This document shows, piece by piece, positions 45,013 to 53,914 of a DNA stretch of 64,000 bases. The notes beneath the pieces are model-generated. The model was given only the letters and a program-made list of their open reading frames with translations. It had not been told where the DNA came from and made no database searches. The stretch is from JAVKMO01 sp031539345 (GTDB taxonomy: Bacteria; Bacteroidota; Bacteroidia; Chitinophagales; Chitinophagaceae), in the NCBI GenBank assembly GCA_031539345.1, contig JAVKMO010000023.1, positions 7,291 through 71,290 of the forward strand, written 5' to 3'. Position numbers and translations under genes: made by a program. Position 1 is the stretch's first letter. Every line of letters starts with the position of its first letter.

Positions 45013-46035
45013 TTAAAACACAAAACTAGATGATGTATTGTAACTAAATCCTCGTAAGTTTCTATTATTACTTAATGGAACAAAGTAATTTATTTTGGTA
45101 TCTATGAAAAAGTACTTATTTTTAAATAATTCCAAACCAATTGATGGAGATAAATAAAACATATCTGATTTATTATTATTCCCAGTTGCCCATAATCCTC
45201 CAATTGTATAACCTGAGTATAAATTTAAAAATTTTCTAGACCCACGTCCCAAATGTCGGGAATAGAAATCCTGACTAAATCCAAGTAAAAACATTTCAGA
45301 AAATGTGGTTGTATCTGTCTTACCTATATTATTATTTTTGTAAACTCCAATTGTCCCAAAACTTTTACCCTTTGTAAATAAATATTTCAATAAATATCCT
45401 TGGTAATTACTAGCTCAAATACCAAATTTTGGATTTTCTATCGTCAAATATGAAAATTCTACACCAGGCATATTTATGAATGAAACCCCAGTATATTCAG
45501 GACTTGTAGTTTCATCATTTAAATCAAGAGAAACTGCAAATGTATTTTCCCCTTTATTCAAATTGATTAACTCTCGCTCTTTATTAAAAATTTTTTCTTC
45601 CGTCAATTTTTTATCATTCCAAAGAGTTATATAGTTTTCTGATTTCTCATCAATCTTTTTCATTAAGTTGATAGAAGCATCTCTTTTTTTCTTCAAATAA
45701 TCCAACTCAAGTTGAATCTCGCAATATTTGTTATAATTTGAAGTTGTCTTCACTTTTTTAGAAGTTGAATATCCTAAAGACTGTATAAAAGAGTCATATT
45801 TAGAATATATTTGCTGGTCTAAAACAAATTTTATCTGAATATCATATTTACTATCTTTTTGGCTTACAATTTTAATCTTATTTTTATCAACGTAATTAAG
45901 TAATTTAGATTTTGAAGATTTAAAATCAATTGAATAAATCTCATTTTCAACTTCAGTAGATAAGTATAATGAATCCGATTGAGCTTTTAATACTAAGCTC
46001 AAAAAAGTTAAAAAAATAGCCAGTTTAGTTTTCAT
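45013..46035 (-). pseudogene. Secreted protein interrupted by an in-frame TGA
   Basis: One reading frame of 340 codons split by a TGA at 45415-45417. The first part (206 residues) has a signal peptide (MKTKLAIFLTFLSLVLKAQ), a mixed alpha/beta domain and a coiled-coil-like Lys/Glu segment (about 110-150). The second part (GYLLKYLFTKGKSFGTIGVYKNN to NTSSSFVF) continues in the same frame and ends with Phe, like a small outer-membrane beta-barrel domain. I see no other damage. Function unknown. Either a recent nonsense mutation or readthrough. Confidence 0.65.
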
Positions 46036-46420
46036 AATATAGATTTTTATTTTTTGCTGTCTGTTTTTTACATAACAACAAACTTATATATATCTAAAAA
46101 AAACAAATTTATCTAAAAAATTATTGGTATATATTTCCAAAAGACATCAGTTTTATCTTTTACCAAAAATAAAGAAAATATTACAAATCATCAAATGGAA
46201 CTTTAAGTTGTTTAGTCTAAGCCTTTTTAAATAAGAGCTTGTTTTTAAAGACCTTGTACACTTTGACAGACTTTGACAGGTTTGGATTAATCCCCTAAAT
46301 TATTTCGGAAAATTAAATTTATATCGATAAAAATTATTAATGCCAATTAATTTAGACAAAATAAAAATCAATTGATTCTAATTATGTGATAATATGAAAC
46401 GAATATGGAAAACAGATGGA
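46036..46420. other. 385-bp intergenic region between broken gene and ribosomal cluster
   Basis: AT-rich, no open frame of note and no RNA gene that I can see. It holds a tandem TTTGACAG pair near 46262-46279 and a promoter-like TAnnTTTG box near the left end. It marks the junction where rpsE would normally follow rplR. Confidence 0.6.
46079..46086 (-). promoter_or_regulatory. Putative -7 box of the secreted-protein gene
   Basis: On the minus strand TAAGTTTG, a perfect match to TAnnTTTG, 43 bp before the start codon at 46035. A TTTG lies 16 nt further upstream, a slightly short spacing. A second TAAATTTG box overlaps the upstream element. Confidence 0.35.
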
Positions 46421-46777
46421 TTAAAAATCCAATCCGCCTTCTCTTGCTCCGTCTGCAAGGCTTTTTACTCGACCGTGGTAAAGGTATCCACTACGGTCAA
46501 AAACACAAGTTTTAATGCCTAAAGCAACTGCTTTTTTAGCTAATAAATTACCGACTAATTTTGAAGTTTCTACTTTATTTCCTTTTACGGTTTTAATATC
46601 TTTATCTTTAGAAGAGGCAGAAACGATAGTATTGCCTTTTGTGTCATCAATAAGTTGTGCAAAGATGTTTGTATTGCTTCTAAATACAGAAAGACGTAAT
46701 TTTTCTGCTGTACCAATAACGCTTTTGCGAATTTTATGTCTTAATTTTTGTCTCCTTAAAACTTTTGTATTGCTCAT
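46421..46777 (-). CDS. rplR: 50S ribosomal protein L18
   Basis: Binds 5S rRNA and, with L5, docks it on the 50S subunit. The 118 residues are complete, from the basic N-terminus RRQKLRHKIRKSV to the canonical end ADGAREGGLDF. It is the last gene of the run: rpsE, rpmD, rplO and secY do not follow. A 6-bp stem around the stop codon (TGGATT/AATCCA) is the only hairpin nearby. Confidence 0.96.
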   Translation of the reverse strand: MSNTKVLRRQKLRHKIRKSVIGTAEKLRLSVFRSNTNIFAQLIDDTKGNTIVSASSKDKDIKTVKGNKVETSKLVGNLLAKKAVALGIKTCVFDRSGYLYHGRVKSLADGAREGGLDF

Positions 46778-46816
46778 ATAAAAATATTGAAACGATTTGA
46801 ATGTAAATGATGTGAA

Positions 46817-47371
46817 TTATTTTCCTGCGGCTTTACCTGCTTTTCTGCGTAATACTTCCCCTAAGAATTTAACACCTTTGCCTTTGTATGGTTCTGGTTT
46901 TCTTAATGAACGGAGTTTTGCACATACTTGTCCTAAAAGTTGATTATCGATAGAATTTAAAATGATAATTGGATTTTGACCTTTTTCTTGTTGTGTAGCT
47001 ATTTTGACTTCTTGGGGAACTTCAAAAATGATATTATGAGAATACCCTAAAGCGAGGTCTAAAATTTGTCCTTGGCTGGTCGCTTTATACCCTACTCCGA
47101 CTAATTCCATTTTTTTTTCAAATCCTTCATTTACACCCTCAACCATATTAGCAATTAAAGAACGCGTTAGCCCATGTAAAGCTTTGTGTCTTTTTTGTTC
47201 TGAAGGGCGCGTAACTTTGATTTCTGTTGGCGTAATTTCTATTTGCATATCTCTTTCAAAGCTTTTTTTTAATTCTCCTTTTGCTCCTTTTACAACTAAT
47301 ACATTGTCTTTAGAAATGCTTGCAGATACGCCTTTAAATAATTGAATGGGCTTTTTTCCTATGAGTGACAT
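46817..47371 (-). CDS. rplF: 50S ribosomal protein L6
   Basis: Binds 23S rRNA near the sarcin-ricin loop. It has 184 residues: two repeated beta-alpha domains and the C-terminal motif PEPYKGKGVKFLGEVLRRKAGKAAGK, which is the family signature (PDPYKGKGIRY in E. coli-like proteins). Lies 36 bp after rpsH. Confidence 0.97.
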   Translation of the reverse strand: MSLIGKKPIQLFKGVSASISKDNVLVVKGAKGELKKSFERDMQIEITPTEIKVTRPSEQKRHKALHGLTRSLIANMVEGVNEGFEKKMELVGVGYKATSQGQILDLALGYSHNIIFEVPQEVKIATQQEKGQNPIIILNSIDNQLLGQVCAKLRSLRKPEPYKGKGVKFLGEVLRRKAGKAAGK

Positions 47372-47407
47372 AACTTAATTTTTCTTATTTTTTAATATGA
47401 GTAACAA

Positions 47408-47806
47408 TTAATAAACATGACACAATACTTCGCCGCCAACGTTATTCAAAACGGCTTCTTTATCAGTCATAATTCCTTTTGATGTTGAGATAATCGCAAT
47501 TCCTAAACCATTTTTAACGCGTTGAAAATCGCCTGGTTTTGAATATTGTCGTAAGCCTGGTGTGCTTATTCTGCTCAAAGAACGAATGATTGGTTTTTTC
47601 GTTTCTTGGTCATATTTTAAGGCAATTTTAATAAAACCTTGTTTTTTATCTTCTTCAAACTTATATTTTAAAATATAGCCTTTGTTGTACAAAATTTCCG
47701 TCAACTTTTTTTTGACATTAGACGCCGGAATTTCAACAACTCGATGCCCTGCTAACTGTGCGTTTCTAATTCTTGTTAAGAAATCTGCAATTGGATCATT
47801 AACCAT
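47408..47806 (-). CDS. rpsH: 30S ribosomal protein S8
   Basis: Primary 16S rRNA binder. The 132 residues start DPIADFLTRIRNAQLAGH and end with GLGIAIISTSKGIMTDKEA, both diagnostic. In E. coli it is the translational repressor of the spc operon; whether this holds here is unknown. Confidence 0.97.
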   Translation of the reverse strand: MVNDPIADFLTRIRNAQLAGHRVVEIPASNVKKKLTEILYNKGYILKYKFEEDKKQGFIKIALKYDQETKKPIIRSLSRISTPGLRQYSKPGDFQRVKNGLGIAIISTSKGIMTDKEAVLNNVGGEVLCHVY

Positions 47807-47845
47807 AATGTATAGAATGTTTTTTTAAATTAAAATTTTAAATTA

Positions 47846-48115
47846 TTACCAGCTGGCTTTTTTTACACCAGGAATTTCTCCTTTTAACGCCATATCACGA
47901 AACATCAATCTTGATATACCAAAATATCTAATATATCCTTTTCCTCTTCCTGTCAATTGACAACGATTACGCAAACGCACAGGAGAAGCGTTTTTTGGCA
48001 AAGCGTCTAAACCTTTATAGTCGCCTTTTTCTTTTAATTCTTTACGTTTTGCTTCGTACTGAGAAACTAATTTTTCTCTTTTACGTTGTCTTGCCTTTAC
48101 AGATTCTTTTGCCAT
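47846..48115 (-). CDS. rpsN: 30S ribosomal protein S14, zinc-free form
   Basis: Needed for the 30S head. The 89-residue C-minus form lacks the CxxC...CxxC zinc site; its C-terminal half is RNRCQLTGRGKGYIRYFGISRLMFRDMA. It lies between rplE and rpsH as usual. Zinc-free S14 is usual in Bacteroidota. Confidence 0.96.
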   Translation of the reverse strand: MAKESVKARQRKREKLVSQYEAKRKELKEKGDYKGLDALPKNASPVRLRNRCQLTGRGKGYIRYFGISRLMFRDMALKGEIPGVKKASW

Positions 48116-48131
48116 TTTGTATTGTTAAAAT

Positions 48132-48719
48132 TTAATTGGAAGATGTTGGAGTGGTATTTTTAAAAGGAACGCCAAAAGCTTTTAATAATTCGTAGCTTTC
48201 TTCGTTATTATTTGCTGTTGTTACAAAAGTAATATCCATTCCCGTAATTTTGTTTACTTTGTCGATATTAATTTCAGGGAAAATAATTTGCTCTTTGATA
48301 CCTAAGGTATAATTTCCTTTACCATCAAATGCTTTTTCGCTAATCCCTTTAAAATCTCTTACACGAGGAAGAGCTACAGCCACCAAGCGGTCTAAAAATT
48401 CGTACATTTTTACGCCTCTCAAAGTTACTTTCACTCCAATAGGAATATTTTTTCTCAATTTGAAATTAGAAATATCCTTTGTTGAATAGGTTGGAATCGC
48501 TTTTTGACCAACAATTTGAGTAATTTCTTCTACAGAAATATCAACTAATTTTTTGTCATTAACAGCTCCGTTAACGCCTCTGTTAATAGCGATTTTTGTC
48601 AATTTAGGAATCTGCATAACAGATTTATATCCAAATTTTTTCATCAACGTAGGTATCACTTCTGCTTTATACTTTTTAAGCAGTCTTGGTTTATATCCTT
48701 CTGATTTTTTTGTTGCCAT
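48132..48719 (-). CDS. rplE: 50S ribosomal protein L5
   Basis: 5S rRNA binding protein at the subunit bridge with S13. It has 195 residues, a little longer than the usual 179, mainly from the N-terminus and a short C-terminal tail. The motifs KKFGYKSVMQIPKLTKIAINRGVN, RVRDFKGISEKAFDGKGNYTLGIKEQIIFPEI and GMDITFVTTANNNEE are typical. Confidence 0.97.
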   Translation of the reverse strand: MATKKSEGYKPRLLKKYKAEVIPTLMKKFGYKSVMQIPKLTKIAINRGVNGAVNDKKLVDISVEEITQIVGQKAIPTYSTKDISNFKLRKNIPIGVKVTLRGVKMYEFLDRLVAVALPRVRDFKGISEKAFDGKGNYTLGIKEQIIFPEINIDKVNKITGMDITFVTTANNNEESYELLKAFGVPFKNTTPTSSN

Positions 48720-48740
48720 AATGCGTAATGTCTAATTTTC

Positions 48741-49082
48741 TTATTTAATAATTTCTCCTGATAATTTTGATATTCTTTGTATTTTATTGTCTTTTCTTTC
48801 TCTTTTCACTTTAGTTCCTTTTTTTGCTTTTGCATCCCATAACATTACGTTAGATATGTGTATTGGGGCTTCTTTGCTAATAATACCACCTTCTGTGTTT
48901 TTTGCAGTTGGTTTAGAGTGTCTTTTTACCATATTTACACCTTCAACAATCAACTTTCCTTCTTCTAATAAAACAGACAATACTGTTTTTGGCGTTGTTA
49001 AATTTTTGTCATCGCCAGTAATCACAACGACTTTGTCGTTTTTTTTGATATTATATTTGGGTTGAAATCTTTTTGTAGCCAC
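48741..49082 (-). CDS. rplX: 50S ribosomal protein L24
   Basis: Early 50S assembly initiator at the 5' end of 23S rRNA. The 113 residues hold a KOW motif (KNDKVVVITGDDK...) and EGVNMVKRHSKPTAKNTEGGIISKEAPIHISNVML. It starts at GTG (49082); no ATG is suitably placed nearby. Confidence 0.95.
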   Translation of the reverse strand: MATKRFQPKYNIKKNDKVVVITGDDKNLTTPKTVLSVLLEEGKLIVEGVNMVKRHSKPTAKNTEGGIISKEAPIHISNVMLWDAKAKKGTKVKRERKDNKIQRISKLSGEIIK

Positions 49083-49132
49083 AGCTGTCTTTTTTATATT
49101 TTAAATAAGTAAATTAAATTGTGAATAAAGGA

Positions 49133-49501
49133 TTATAATACTTCTGGTGCTAAAGAAATAATTTTCATATATCCTTTGTCCCTCAATTCTCTTGCCACAG
49201 GTCCAAAAATACGTGTTCCTCTCGGGTCGTCTGCATTATTCAGCAATACAACAGCATTGTCATCAAACATAATATAAGAACCGTCTTTTCTTCTCAATTT
49301 ATTTTTTGTTCTTACAATAACAGCTTTTGAAACTGTTCCTTTTTTTACTGCTCCAGAAGGCAAAGCGTCTTTTACTGTAACGACAATTTTATCTCCTATG
49401 CCTGCAAATGCTTGTCCACTATTTCCCAAAACACGAATGCAAAGAACTTCTTTTGCACCGCTATTGTCGGCTACTAATAATCTACTTTCTTGTTGTATCA
49501 T
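49133..49501 (-). CDS. rplN: 50S ribosomal protein L14
   Basis: Sits at the subunit interface and binds the silencing factor RsfS. The 122 residues start MIQQESRLLVADNSGAKEVLCIRVLG and include AVIVRTKNKLRRKDGSYIMFDDNAVVLLN, fully standard. Confidence 0.97.
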   Translation of the reverse strand: MIQQESRLLVADNSGAKEVLCIRVLGNSGQAFAGIGDKIVVTVKDALPSGAVKKGTVSKAVIVRTKNKLRRKDGSYIMFDDNAVVLLNNADDPRGTRIFGPVARELRDKGYMKIISLAPEVL

Positions 49502-49534
49502 TTTTTAAAATTTTAATCAGTTTGAATGTCAATA

Positions 49535-49801
49535 TTATTTTGCTTTTTCAACGATGGTTACAAGTCTCCATCTTTTCAACTTTGATAAAGGCCTTGTTTC
49601 CATAATTTCTACCACATCTCCCATACTACATTCGTTTTTTTCATCGTGTGCGTGGAATTTAGTGGTTTTTTTTAAGAATTTTCCGTAGATAGGATGTTTA
49701 ATTTTTCTTTCTACAGCAACGGTTATGGTTTTATCCATTTTATTACTGGTAACGATTCCTATTCTCGTTTTTCTTAAATTTCTTTCCAATACTTCTGTCA
49801 T
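49535..49801 (-). CDS. rpsQ: 30S ribosomal protein S17
   Basis: Primary 16S rRNA binder with an OB fold, 88 residues. The pattern RKTRIGIVTSNKMDKTITVAVERKIKHPIYGKFLKKTTKFHAHDE and ETRPLSKLKRWRLV are diagnostic. Confidence 0.97.
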   Translation of the reverse strand: MTEVLERNLRKTRIGIVTSNKMDKTITVAVERKIKHPIYGKFLKKTTKFHAHDEKNECSMGDVVEIMETRPLSKLKRWRLVTIVEKAK

Positions 49802-49820
49802 TGTATTTGTTTTTTATACG

Positions 49821-50021
49821 TTAATTTTTATTGTTCAAAACGGTGTTCATTCTTGCAATGTCTTTTCTCAAAGCCTTTAATAATTTAGGGTTTTCGAGTG
49901 GCGTAACTTTATGCGAGAAAGATAATTTTTGTAATCTAATTTTACTGTCTGTCATTTTTTTTGTCAAATCTTGTTCAGAAAGTGTTCTTATTGTTTTTAA
50001 AAATTCTATAGACTGGTTCAT
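49821..50021 (-). CDS. rpmC: 50S ribosomal protein L29
   Basis: Small helical protein at the exit tunnel, 66 residues, near the trigger factor and SRP dock. The C-terminal helix KLLKALRKDIARMNTVLNNK matches the family. Placed between rplP and rpsQ as expected. Confidence 0.95.
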   Translation of the reverse strand: MNQSIEFLKTIRTLSEQDLTKKMTDSKIRLQKLSFSHKVTPLENPKLLKALRKDIARMNTVLNNKN

Positions 50022-50057
50022 AGTTTAATTGATATGGTAGGCTTTAACGATAGTGGT

Positions 50058-50486
50058 TTAGTTACTTTCAGCAACGTAGTCTCTTCTAACAACAAATTTA
50101 CATTTTATTGGCAATTTGTCTGCAGCTAATTGCATAGCTTCTTTTGCTAATTGCATAGGAACACCTTCAGCTTCAAATAAAATGCGTCCAGGTTTAATCA
50201 CAGAAGCCCAAAATTCTAAGTTACCCTTTCCTTTACCCATCCTTACTTCTAAAGGTTTTCTTGTCATTGGTTTGTCAGGGAAAATACGTATCCAAACGCT
50301 TCCTTCTCTTTTCATGTGTCTTGTTAAGGCTTGTCTTGCCGCTTCAATTTGTCTATCAGTTAAATGGATTGTTTCTAGTGCTTTTAAACCAAAAGTTCCA
50401 AAAGACAATGAATATCCTCTTTTTGCTTGCCCTTTTATCGGCTGTTTGTGAACTTTACGGTGCTTGGTTCTTTTCGGTTGTAACAT
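50058..50486 (-). CDS. rplP: 50S ribosomal protein L16
   Basis: Organises the A-site tRNA region of 23S rRNA. It has 142 residues, with MLQPKRTKHRKVHKQPIKG at the start, LSFGTFGLKALE, RQIEAARQALTRHMKREG and KGKGNLEFWASVIKPGRILFE, all standard. Confidence 0.97.
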   Translation of the reverse strand: MLQPKRTKHRKVHKQPIKGQAKRGYSLSFGTFGLKALETIHLTDRQIEAARQALTRHMKREGSVWIRIFPDKPMTRKPLEVRMGKGKGNLEFWASVIKPGRILFEAEGVPMQLAKEAMQLAADKLPIKCKFVVRRDYVAESN

Positions 50487-50535
50487 GCTATTTACAGTTT
50501 TTCTATTTTTTAAATTTCAATATCAATTTATTATT

Positions 50536-51360
50536 TTACTCTTTTGTTTCTTTTTTAGGTCTTCCTTTTCCAGCAAGCGGTGATGTTCTTCCAGCTCCGC
50601 TGCGTGGTTTATCAGATCCTCCACTTCTACCAGAATTAGGTCGTTCTTCACGCATAAAACTTGTTGAACCTGCATCTTTGGCATCGTTCTTTTTCGTATT
50701 ACCCAAAAAGTTCAAATTCAAATCTCTTTTTGATAAAACTTCTCCTTTACAAATCCACACTTTAATACCTATTTTTCCATATACAGTCATTGCAAAATAA
50801 GATGAATAATCAATATCCATTCTGTAAGTATGTAATGGTGTTCTACCTTTTTTAATTTCTTCTGAACGTGCAATCTCCGCACCGCCTAAACGTCCGCCTA
50901 CTTTCACTTTAATACCTTCTGCACCAACTCTCATTGCAGATTCTATGCAAAGTTTTACTGCACGTTTATAATTTACTCTGTTTTCAATTTGTTTAGCTAT
51001 TGTTTCTGCAACAATTTGTGCATCAATTTCAGGTTTTCTAATTTCTAAAATATTAAGTTGCACATCTTCTTTATCAGTCAATTTCTTTACTTCTTCTTTA
51101 ATTCTATCTACTTCTCCACCACCTTTTCCGATAATAATTCCAGGTTTTGATGTATGAATAGTTATCATCAATTTGCTCAATGTTCTTTCAATAACAATTT
51201 TTGCAATGCCTGCTTTTTGAATTCTTGCATTTAAATATTTTCTAATTTTATGATCTTCTATCAGTTTTTTTGCAAAATCTTTTTTATTACCATACCAACT
51301 CGACTCCCACCCTCTAATGATGCCTAATCTATTTCCTATTGGATTTGTTTTTTGTCCCAT
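50536..51360 (-). CDS. rpsC: 30S ribosomal protein S3
   Basis: Forms the mRNA entry channel. The KH domain (GKGGGEVDRI, a GxxG loop near 79) and the C-terminal S3 domain (GVKVKVGGRLGGAEIARSE-like) are present. The 274 residues exceed the usual 210-235 because of a charged, Gly/Ser/Arg-rich tail (about 225-274; RSGGSDKPRSGAGR). Such tails are common in Bacteroidota and probably disordered. Confidence 0.96.
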   Translation of the reverse strand: MGQKTNPIGNRLGIIRGWESSWYGNKKDFAKKLIEDHKIRKYLNARIQKAGIAKIVIERTLSKLMITIHTSKPGIIIGKGGGEVDRIKEEVKKLTDKEDVQLNILEIRKPEIDAQIVAETIAKQIENRVNYKRAVKLCIESAMRVGAEGIKVKVGGRLGGAEIARSEEIKKGRTPLHTYRMDIDYSSYFAMTVYGKIGIKVWICKGEVLSKRDLNLNFLGNTKKNDAKDAGSTSFMREERPNSGRSGGSDKPRSGAGRTSPLAGKGRPKKETKE

Positions 51361-51391
51361 GCGCTTTTTAAAAAATGTTTATGATTAAAAA

Positions 51392-51733
51392 TTATGCTTC
51401 AACAGCATCTACAATAATGGTAATATGATTACTTCTTTTTTTCTTTCTATGTGCTCTTCCTTGTGGTGCAGGCAACATACGTTTTAATACTGGTCCACCA
51501 TCAACATAAATAATCTTCACTAACAAATTTTCTTCTTCTTGATTATTATTTTTTACTCTCCAATTAGCAATTGCAGATAATAAAAGCTTTTTCATCGGTA
51601 TAGCACCAGGCATTGGATGATGTTCTAAGAAATTTAAAGCCCAGTCAATTTTTTTTGTTCTAATTTCATCTGCCAATAACCTCATTTTCATTGGAGACGT
51701 TGGATAGTTATTTAGTTTTGCGATCGCTTGCAT
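51392..51733 (-). CDS. rplV: 50S ribosomal protein L22
   Basis: Lines the exit tunnel. The 113 residues include PTSPMKMRLLADEIRTK, a hairpin loop region and the C-terminal end PAPQGRAHRKKKRSNHITIIV, the macrolide-relevant beta hairpin. A little shorter than many homologues but complete. Confidence 0.96.
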   Translation of the reverse strand: MQAIAKLNNYPTSPMKMRLLADEIRTKKIDWALNFLEHHPMPGAIPMKKLLLSAIANWRVKNNNQEEENLLVKIIYVDGGPVLKRMLPAPQGRAHRKKKRSNHITIIVDAVEA

Positions 51734-51751
51734 AATCTTTTAATTGCTTTT

Positions 51752-52024
51752 TTAGTTTAATTTTTTACTTGAGTGAGTTCTGAAAATTCTTGTTGGAGAA
51801 AACTCACCTAATTTATGTCCCACCATAAATTCAGTTACATAAACAGGAATAAATTTGTTTCCATTATGAACGCCAAAAGTGTGTCCAACAAATTCTGGTG
51901 TAATCATTGATCGTCTTGACCAAGTCTTAATAACGCCTTTTTTCACTTTGTTATCGTTCATAGCTGTAACTTTTTCTTCTAAGTTAACATCTACATAAGG
52001 TCCTTTTTTTATTGAACGTGCCAT
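51752..52024 (-). CDS. rpsS: 30S ribosomal protein S19
   Basis: Head protein next to S13, 90 residues. MARSIKKGPYVDVNLEEK, TWSRRSMITPEFVGHTFGVHNG and GHKLGEFSPTR are diagnostic. Confidence 0.97.
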   Translation of the reverse strand: MARSIKKGPYVDVNLEEKVTAMNDNKVKKGVIKTWSRRSMITPEFVGHTFGVHNGNKFIPVYVTEFMVGHKLGEFSPTRIFRTHSSKKLN

Positions 52025-52055
52025 TTAAAAATAAAGTTTATGAATTGAATAAGTT

Positions 52056-52892
52056 TTATTTTGGTAATTTATTACCTCTTTTTCTTTGAATAATAAATTG
52101 ATTAGACGATTTGTTTTTTCTTGTTTTTAACCCTTTTGCAAGTTGTCCATTTCTTGATCTTGGATGTCCTCCTGATGCTCTTCCTTCGCCACCGCCCATT
52201 GGGTGATCTACAGGGTTCATGGCAACACCTCTTGTTCTTGGTCTAATACCTTTGTATCTGTTTCTACCCGCTTTACCCGTACTTTCCAAATTATGGTCTG
52301 CATTGGATACTTCACCTACTGTAGCATAACAATCCATCAATATTTTTCTCAATTCGCCAGAAGGCATTTTTAAAATTGCATATCTATCTTCTTTAGAGTT
52401 TAATTGCGCTTTTGCTCCTGCACTTCTAGAAATAACAGCTCCTTTTCCTGGTTGCATTTCAATATTGTGTACAAATGTACCTAGTGGAATATTTCTCAAT
52501 TTTAAAGCATTTCCTATTTCTGGTGCAACAGCATCTCCCGACACTATTTTATCGCCCACTTTTAAACTTTTAGGAGCAAGAATATATCTTTTTTCTCCAT
52601 CAGCGTAATTCAACAAAGCAATAAAAGCGGTTCTATTTGGGTCATATTCTATACTTGCAATAGTAGCAGGAACGTCTTTTTTATCTCTTTTAAAATCGAT
52701 AATACGATACATTTTTTTATGTCCGCCTCCCATATATCTCATACTCATTCTACCTTGAAAGTTTCTTCCTCCAGTAGAACTCAATGGAGCAAGCAAGGTT
52801 TTTTCAGGAATATTTGTTGTAATTTCTGCATATGCATTTCCTATTCTCCATCTCGTTCCTGCGGTTACAGGTTTAAATTTTCTTAAAGCCAT
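52056..52892 (-). CDS. rplB: 50S ribosomal protein L2
   Basis: Near the peptidyl transferase centre. The 278 residues end with the RGVAMNPVDHPMGGGEGR motif carrying the conserved histidine, then SGGHPRSRNGQLAKGLKTR and a basic tail. Complete. Confidence 0.98.
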   Translation of the reverse strand: MALRKFKPVTAGTRWRIGNAYAEITTNIPEKTLLAPLSSTGGRNFQGRMSMRYMGGGHKKMYRIIDFKRDKKDVPATIASIEYDPNRTAFIALLNYADGEKRYILAPKSLKVGDKIVSGDAVAPEIGNALKLRNIPLGTFVHNIEMQPGKGAVISRSAGAKAQLNSKEDRYAILKMPSGELRKILMDCYATVGEVSNADHNLESTGKAGRNRYKGIRPRTRGVAMNPVDHPMGGGEGRASGGHPRSRNGQLAKGLKTRKNKSSNQFIIQRKRGNKLPK

Positions 52893-52926
52893 TGTATAGT
52901 TAGATTAAATTTTTGTTGGATAATGG

Positions 52927-53226
52927 TTATTGTTGAGTATAAAAATCGATAGTTTCTCCTTTTGCCACTTTGATTACTGCTTTTTTGTAAGATTGTTTTC
53001 TACCTTCTAAAAGTCTTTTTTTTGTCATTCTTACTTTTAATTTGCTTGGAACAATAATGGTTCTTACATCTTCTATTTTAACATTATAGAATGTTTCAAC
53101 AGCTTTTTTTATTTCTAATTTATTTGCTTTTTTATGGACTTTAAAAACATACTCAGCTGATTTTTCAGTCAATTTATTTGTTTTTTCAGTCAAAATAGGC
53201 TTAATAATAATTTCATTTGCATTCAT
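52927..53226 (-). CDS. rplW: 50S ribosomal protein L23
   Basis: Exit-site protein that docks SRP and trigger factor, 99 residues. IIIKPILTEKTNKLTEKS and YVFKVHKKANKLEIKKAVE are typical. Confidence 0.96.
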   Translation of the reverse strand: MNANEIIIKPILTEKTNKLTEKSAEYVFKVHKKANKLEIKKAVETFYNVKIEDVRTIIVPSKLKVRMTKKRLLEGRKQSYKKAVIKVAKGETIDFYTQQ

Positions 53227-53262
53227 ATCGTAAAATTTCTCTTTTATAGAATTGATTATAGT

Positions 53263-53895
53263 TTATTGTGCTGTTTCCATTTCTTTGAATAATTCACTTA
53301 CGTTTTCTAAAAAAACGAGTACATCTGCATTGGTAATGGCATAAGTATTGATATCTGTAAATAATGCGGTTGATGCTTTTGGAATATTTCTGCTTGACAA
53401 TAACAAAGATTGATTATTTTCGGCTGTTACAATAAGCGTTTTTTTATTCGCAAGTTTCAAATTTTCAAGAATATCTGCAATTTGTTTTGTTTTAGGTTCA
53501 GTTAAATTCAGATTTTCTAAAACAATAATAGCATTATTTTTTGCTTTATGTGACAAGGCAGATATTTTGGCAAGGTCTTTAACCTTTTTATTTAATTTAA
53601 AGTCATAGTCTCTTGGTTTAGGTCCAAATATTGTTCCACCACCTTTAAAAATAGGGCTTCTTAAATTCCCTTTACGAGATCCACCTGTACCTTTTTGTTT
53701 GTGCAATTTCTTACTTGATCCTTGAACTTCAGCTCTTGTTTTCACTTTAGAAGTTCCTTGTCTTTGTGCAGCAAGGTATTGTTTCACAGCTAAATAGATA
53801 GCATGATCATTTGGTTCTCTGTTAAAAATTACATCTGGAAAATTCGCTGTTCTTCCTGTTGTTTTTCCTGTCTTATCTACAATATTAAGTTGCAT
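53263..53895 (-). CDS. rplD: 50S ribosomal protein L4
   Basis: Tunnel-lining protein; in E. coli also the S10-operon repressor. The 210 residues include the long RNA-binding loop KLHKQKGTGGSRKGNLRSP and a globular Rossmann-like body. A TTG 4 codons upstream could start it, but the ATG at 53895 begins the natural MQLNIVDKTG and is chosen. Confidence 0.96.
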   Translation of the reverse strand: MQLNIVDKTGKTTGRTANFPDVIFNREPNDHAIYLAVKQYLAAQRQGTSKVKTRAEVQGSSKKLHKQKGTGGSRKGNLRSPIFKGGGTIFGPKPRDYDFKLNKKVKDLAKISALSHKAKNNAIIVLENLNLTEPKTKQIADILENLKLANKKTLIVTAENNQSLLLSSRNIPKASTALFTDINTYAITNADVLVFLENVSELFKEMETAQ

Positions 53896-53914
53896 AAACT
53901 GTATCAATTAAATT

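Noticed and set aside
45415..45417. TGA as a selenocysteine codon
   Set aside because: No selenium-insertion hairpin is apparent after it and no selenoprotein family fits the context.
50261..50800. 179-residue open frame on the plus strand over rplP and rpsC
   Set aside because: It is antisense to two clear ribosomal genes, has no family features and follows from the codon use of the real genes.
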